Assembly (NCBI RefSeq): GCF_014652695.1
Contig: NZ_BMZH01000001.1
Location: forward strand, 1-64,000
DNA from: Algimonas arctica
GTDB taxonomy: Bacteria; Pseudomonadota; Alphaproteobacteria; Caulobacterales; Maricaulaceae
Direction of reading: 5' to 3'
Length of the DNA stretch: 64,000 nucleotides
Shown here: positions 63,386 through 64,000 of the stretch, one piece after another
Layout: each line of letters starts with the position of its first letter
How positions within the stretch are numbered: position 1 is the stretch's first letter
The notes under the pieces: model-generated
The model's database searches: none
What the model saw: only the letters and a program-made list of their open reading frames with translations
What the model was told of the DNA's origin: nothing
Position numbers and translations under genes: made by a program

Positions 63386-64000
63386 TTACAGCTCCGCGAT
63401 CAGAGTATCAAAGGCCCAATCGAGCCACGGCAAGACGGCGACAACATCGCCGTGCTCACACAATCCAGACACCCAGAGGCGGAAGCCGGGAGGGGCCGTA
63501 CGGTAAGCGCCAAAATCGAGCGCGACATTTTCATCGGCCAGCAAATTGACGATGGATTTGGCGAAGGCGGCTTGGTCGTTGAGCGGGAGCGCGGCAATAC
63601 GCGGGTCCACGATTTTGAGGCAAACACCCGTATTGGAGCGTTTCTCGTCATCTTCGCACAAATTGGCAATCCAATCTCGCGTGTCGACCCAATCCCAAAT
63701 TGTTTGAGCGTTAGCATCGGCCCGGTCTTGCATGCCTTTCAGGCCGCCATTAGCTTTAACCCATTTGAGCGCGTCGAGATGATCTTCGGCACAGAGCAGG
63801 GACGGCGTGTTGATTGTCTCGCCTTTGAAAATGCCCTCAATCAATTTGCCGCCTTTCGTGAGACGGAAGATTTTCGGCAGCGGCCACGGTGGGTTGTAGG
63901 ACTCCAGCCGTTTTACGGCATGGGGCGACAGGATAATCATGCCATGCGCGGCTTCTCCGCCCATGACTTTCTGCCAAGAATAGGTGACAACATCGAGCTT
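63386..64000 (-). CDS. serC: Phosphoserine aminotransferase (partial, cut by window end)
   Basis: The C-terminal 204 codons are visible; the 5' part is beyond 64000. The first readable residues [20 protein letters not shown] contain the PLP-binding Lys in SWQK. The remaining sequence matches the alphaproteobacterial/archaeal-type SerC ([35 protein letters not shown]). The enzyme turns 3-phosphohydroxypyruvate, the product of the adjacent SerA, into phosphoserine. serA follows 1 bp downstream, forming an operon. Confidence 0.93.
   Translation of the reverse strand, partial: KLDVVTYSWQKVMGGEAAHGMIILSPHAVKRLESYNPPWPLPKIFRLTKGGKLIEGIFKGETINTPSLLCAEDHLDALKWVKANGGLKGMQDRADANAQTIWDWVDTRDWIANLCEDDEKRSNTGVCLKIVDPRIAALPLNDQAAFAKSIVNLLADENVALDFGAYRTAPPGFRLWVSGLCEHGDVVAVLPWLDWAFDTLIAEL

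Noticed and set aside
1-64000. CRISPR arrays, insertion sequences, prophage or integrative element
   Set aside because: No regularly spaced repeats, transposase, integrase or phage genes were seen; the tandem repeats at 32861-32904 have no spacers.

Overview
The window is a stretch of ordinary chromosome from an alphaproteobacterium, most likely a marine member of the Hyphomonadaceae/Maricaulales (relatives of Maricaulis, Hellea, Litorimonas). The evidence is the alpha-type SspB, a circularly permuted tmRNA gene, the DUF4169 and ribbon-helix-helix genes beside fumC, split pntAA/pntAB, an aa3-type oxidase subunit IV, a DnaG with a degenerate zinc finger, and an N-acetylglutamate synthase of the Xanthomonas/Maricaulis type. 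I see no insertion sequence, prophage, CRISPR array or rRNA operon.

Layout. 0-12 kb: end of tuf, tRNA-Trp(CCA), secE-nusG-rplK-rplA-rplJ-rplL-rpoB-rpoC, closed by a strong terminator. 12-20.7 kb: serine hydrolase, SDR, HMG-CoA lyase-like gene, dnaG-rpoD, a hypothetical membrane protein and a stand-alone NAD(P)HX dehydratase. 20.7-24.8 kb (minus): xth, an outer-membrane porin-like protein and a sigma-54 response regulator. 25-28.4 kb: oxidase subunit IV and pntAA-pntAB-pntB. 28.5-37.7 kb: small redox and stress genes in divergent pairs with their regulators (nitroreductase/HxlR; azoreductase and pirin/LysR), an amidohydrolase lipoprotein, quinone reductase, GST, EamA transporter, and an enoyl-CoA hydratase broken by one in-frame stop. 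38-42.4 kb: solute symporter, secreted protein, nadC, and a TetR/membrane-protein pair with two perfect operators. 42.4-43.1 kb: non-coding and rich in palindromes. 43.1-52 kb: ettA, a secreted GH9 glucanase, an ArsR-methyltransferase fusion with metF, a TerB/J-domain protein, EamA, DUF1801 and an AmpD-like amidase. 52-54.9 kb (minus): sspB, small membrane gene, fumC, DUF4169, RHH in a tight run. 55-58.3 kb: P450, App1-like DUF2183 protein, the permuted tmRNA gene and a double DUF1508 protein. 58.4-61.8 kb: M20 deacylase, N-acetylglutamate synthase and M14 carboxypeptidase as one operon. 61.8-64 kb (minus): serC (cut by the window edge) and serA.

The least obvious content is non-coding. A two-piece tmRNA gene on the minus strand at about 57.55-57.88 kb encodes the tag ANDNYTEDFALAA, and sspB, whose product delivers tagged proteins to ClpXP, lies under 3 kb away. 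Several divergent or upstream regions carry perfect inverted repeats that pair with an adjacent regulator gene (TetR, LysR, ArsR-methyltransferase). The three-gene unit at 58.4-61.8 kb joins an acetylornithine/acetylcitrulline deacetylase-type enzyme to a synthase whose kinase domain has lost the usual kinase motifs and to an M14 peptidase; this is the best candidate for an unusual arginine-related pathway. I did not find a clearly new defence or mobile system.
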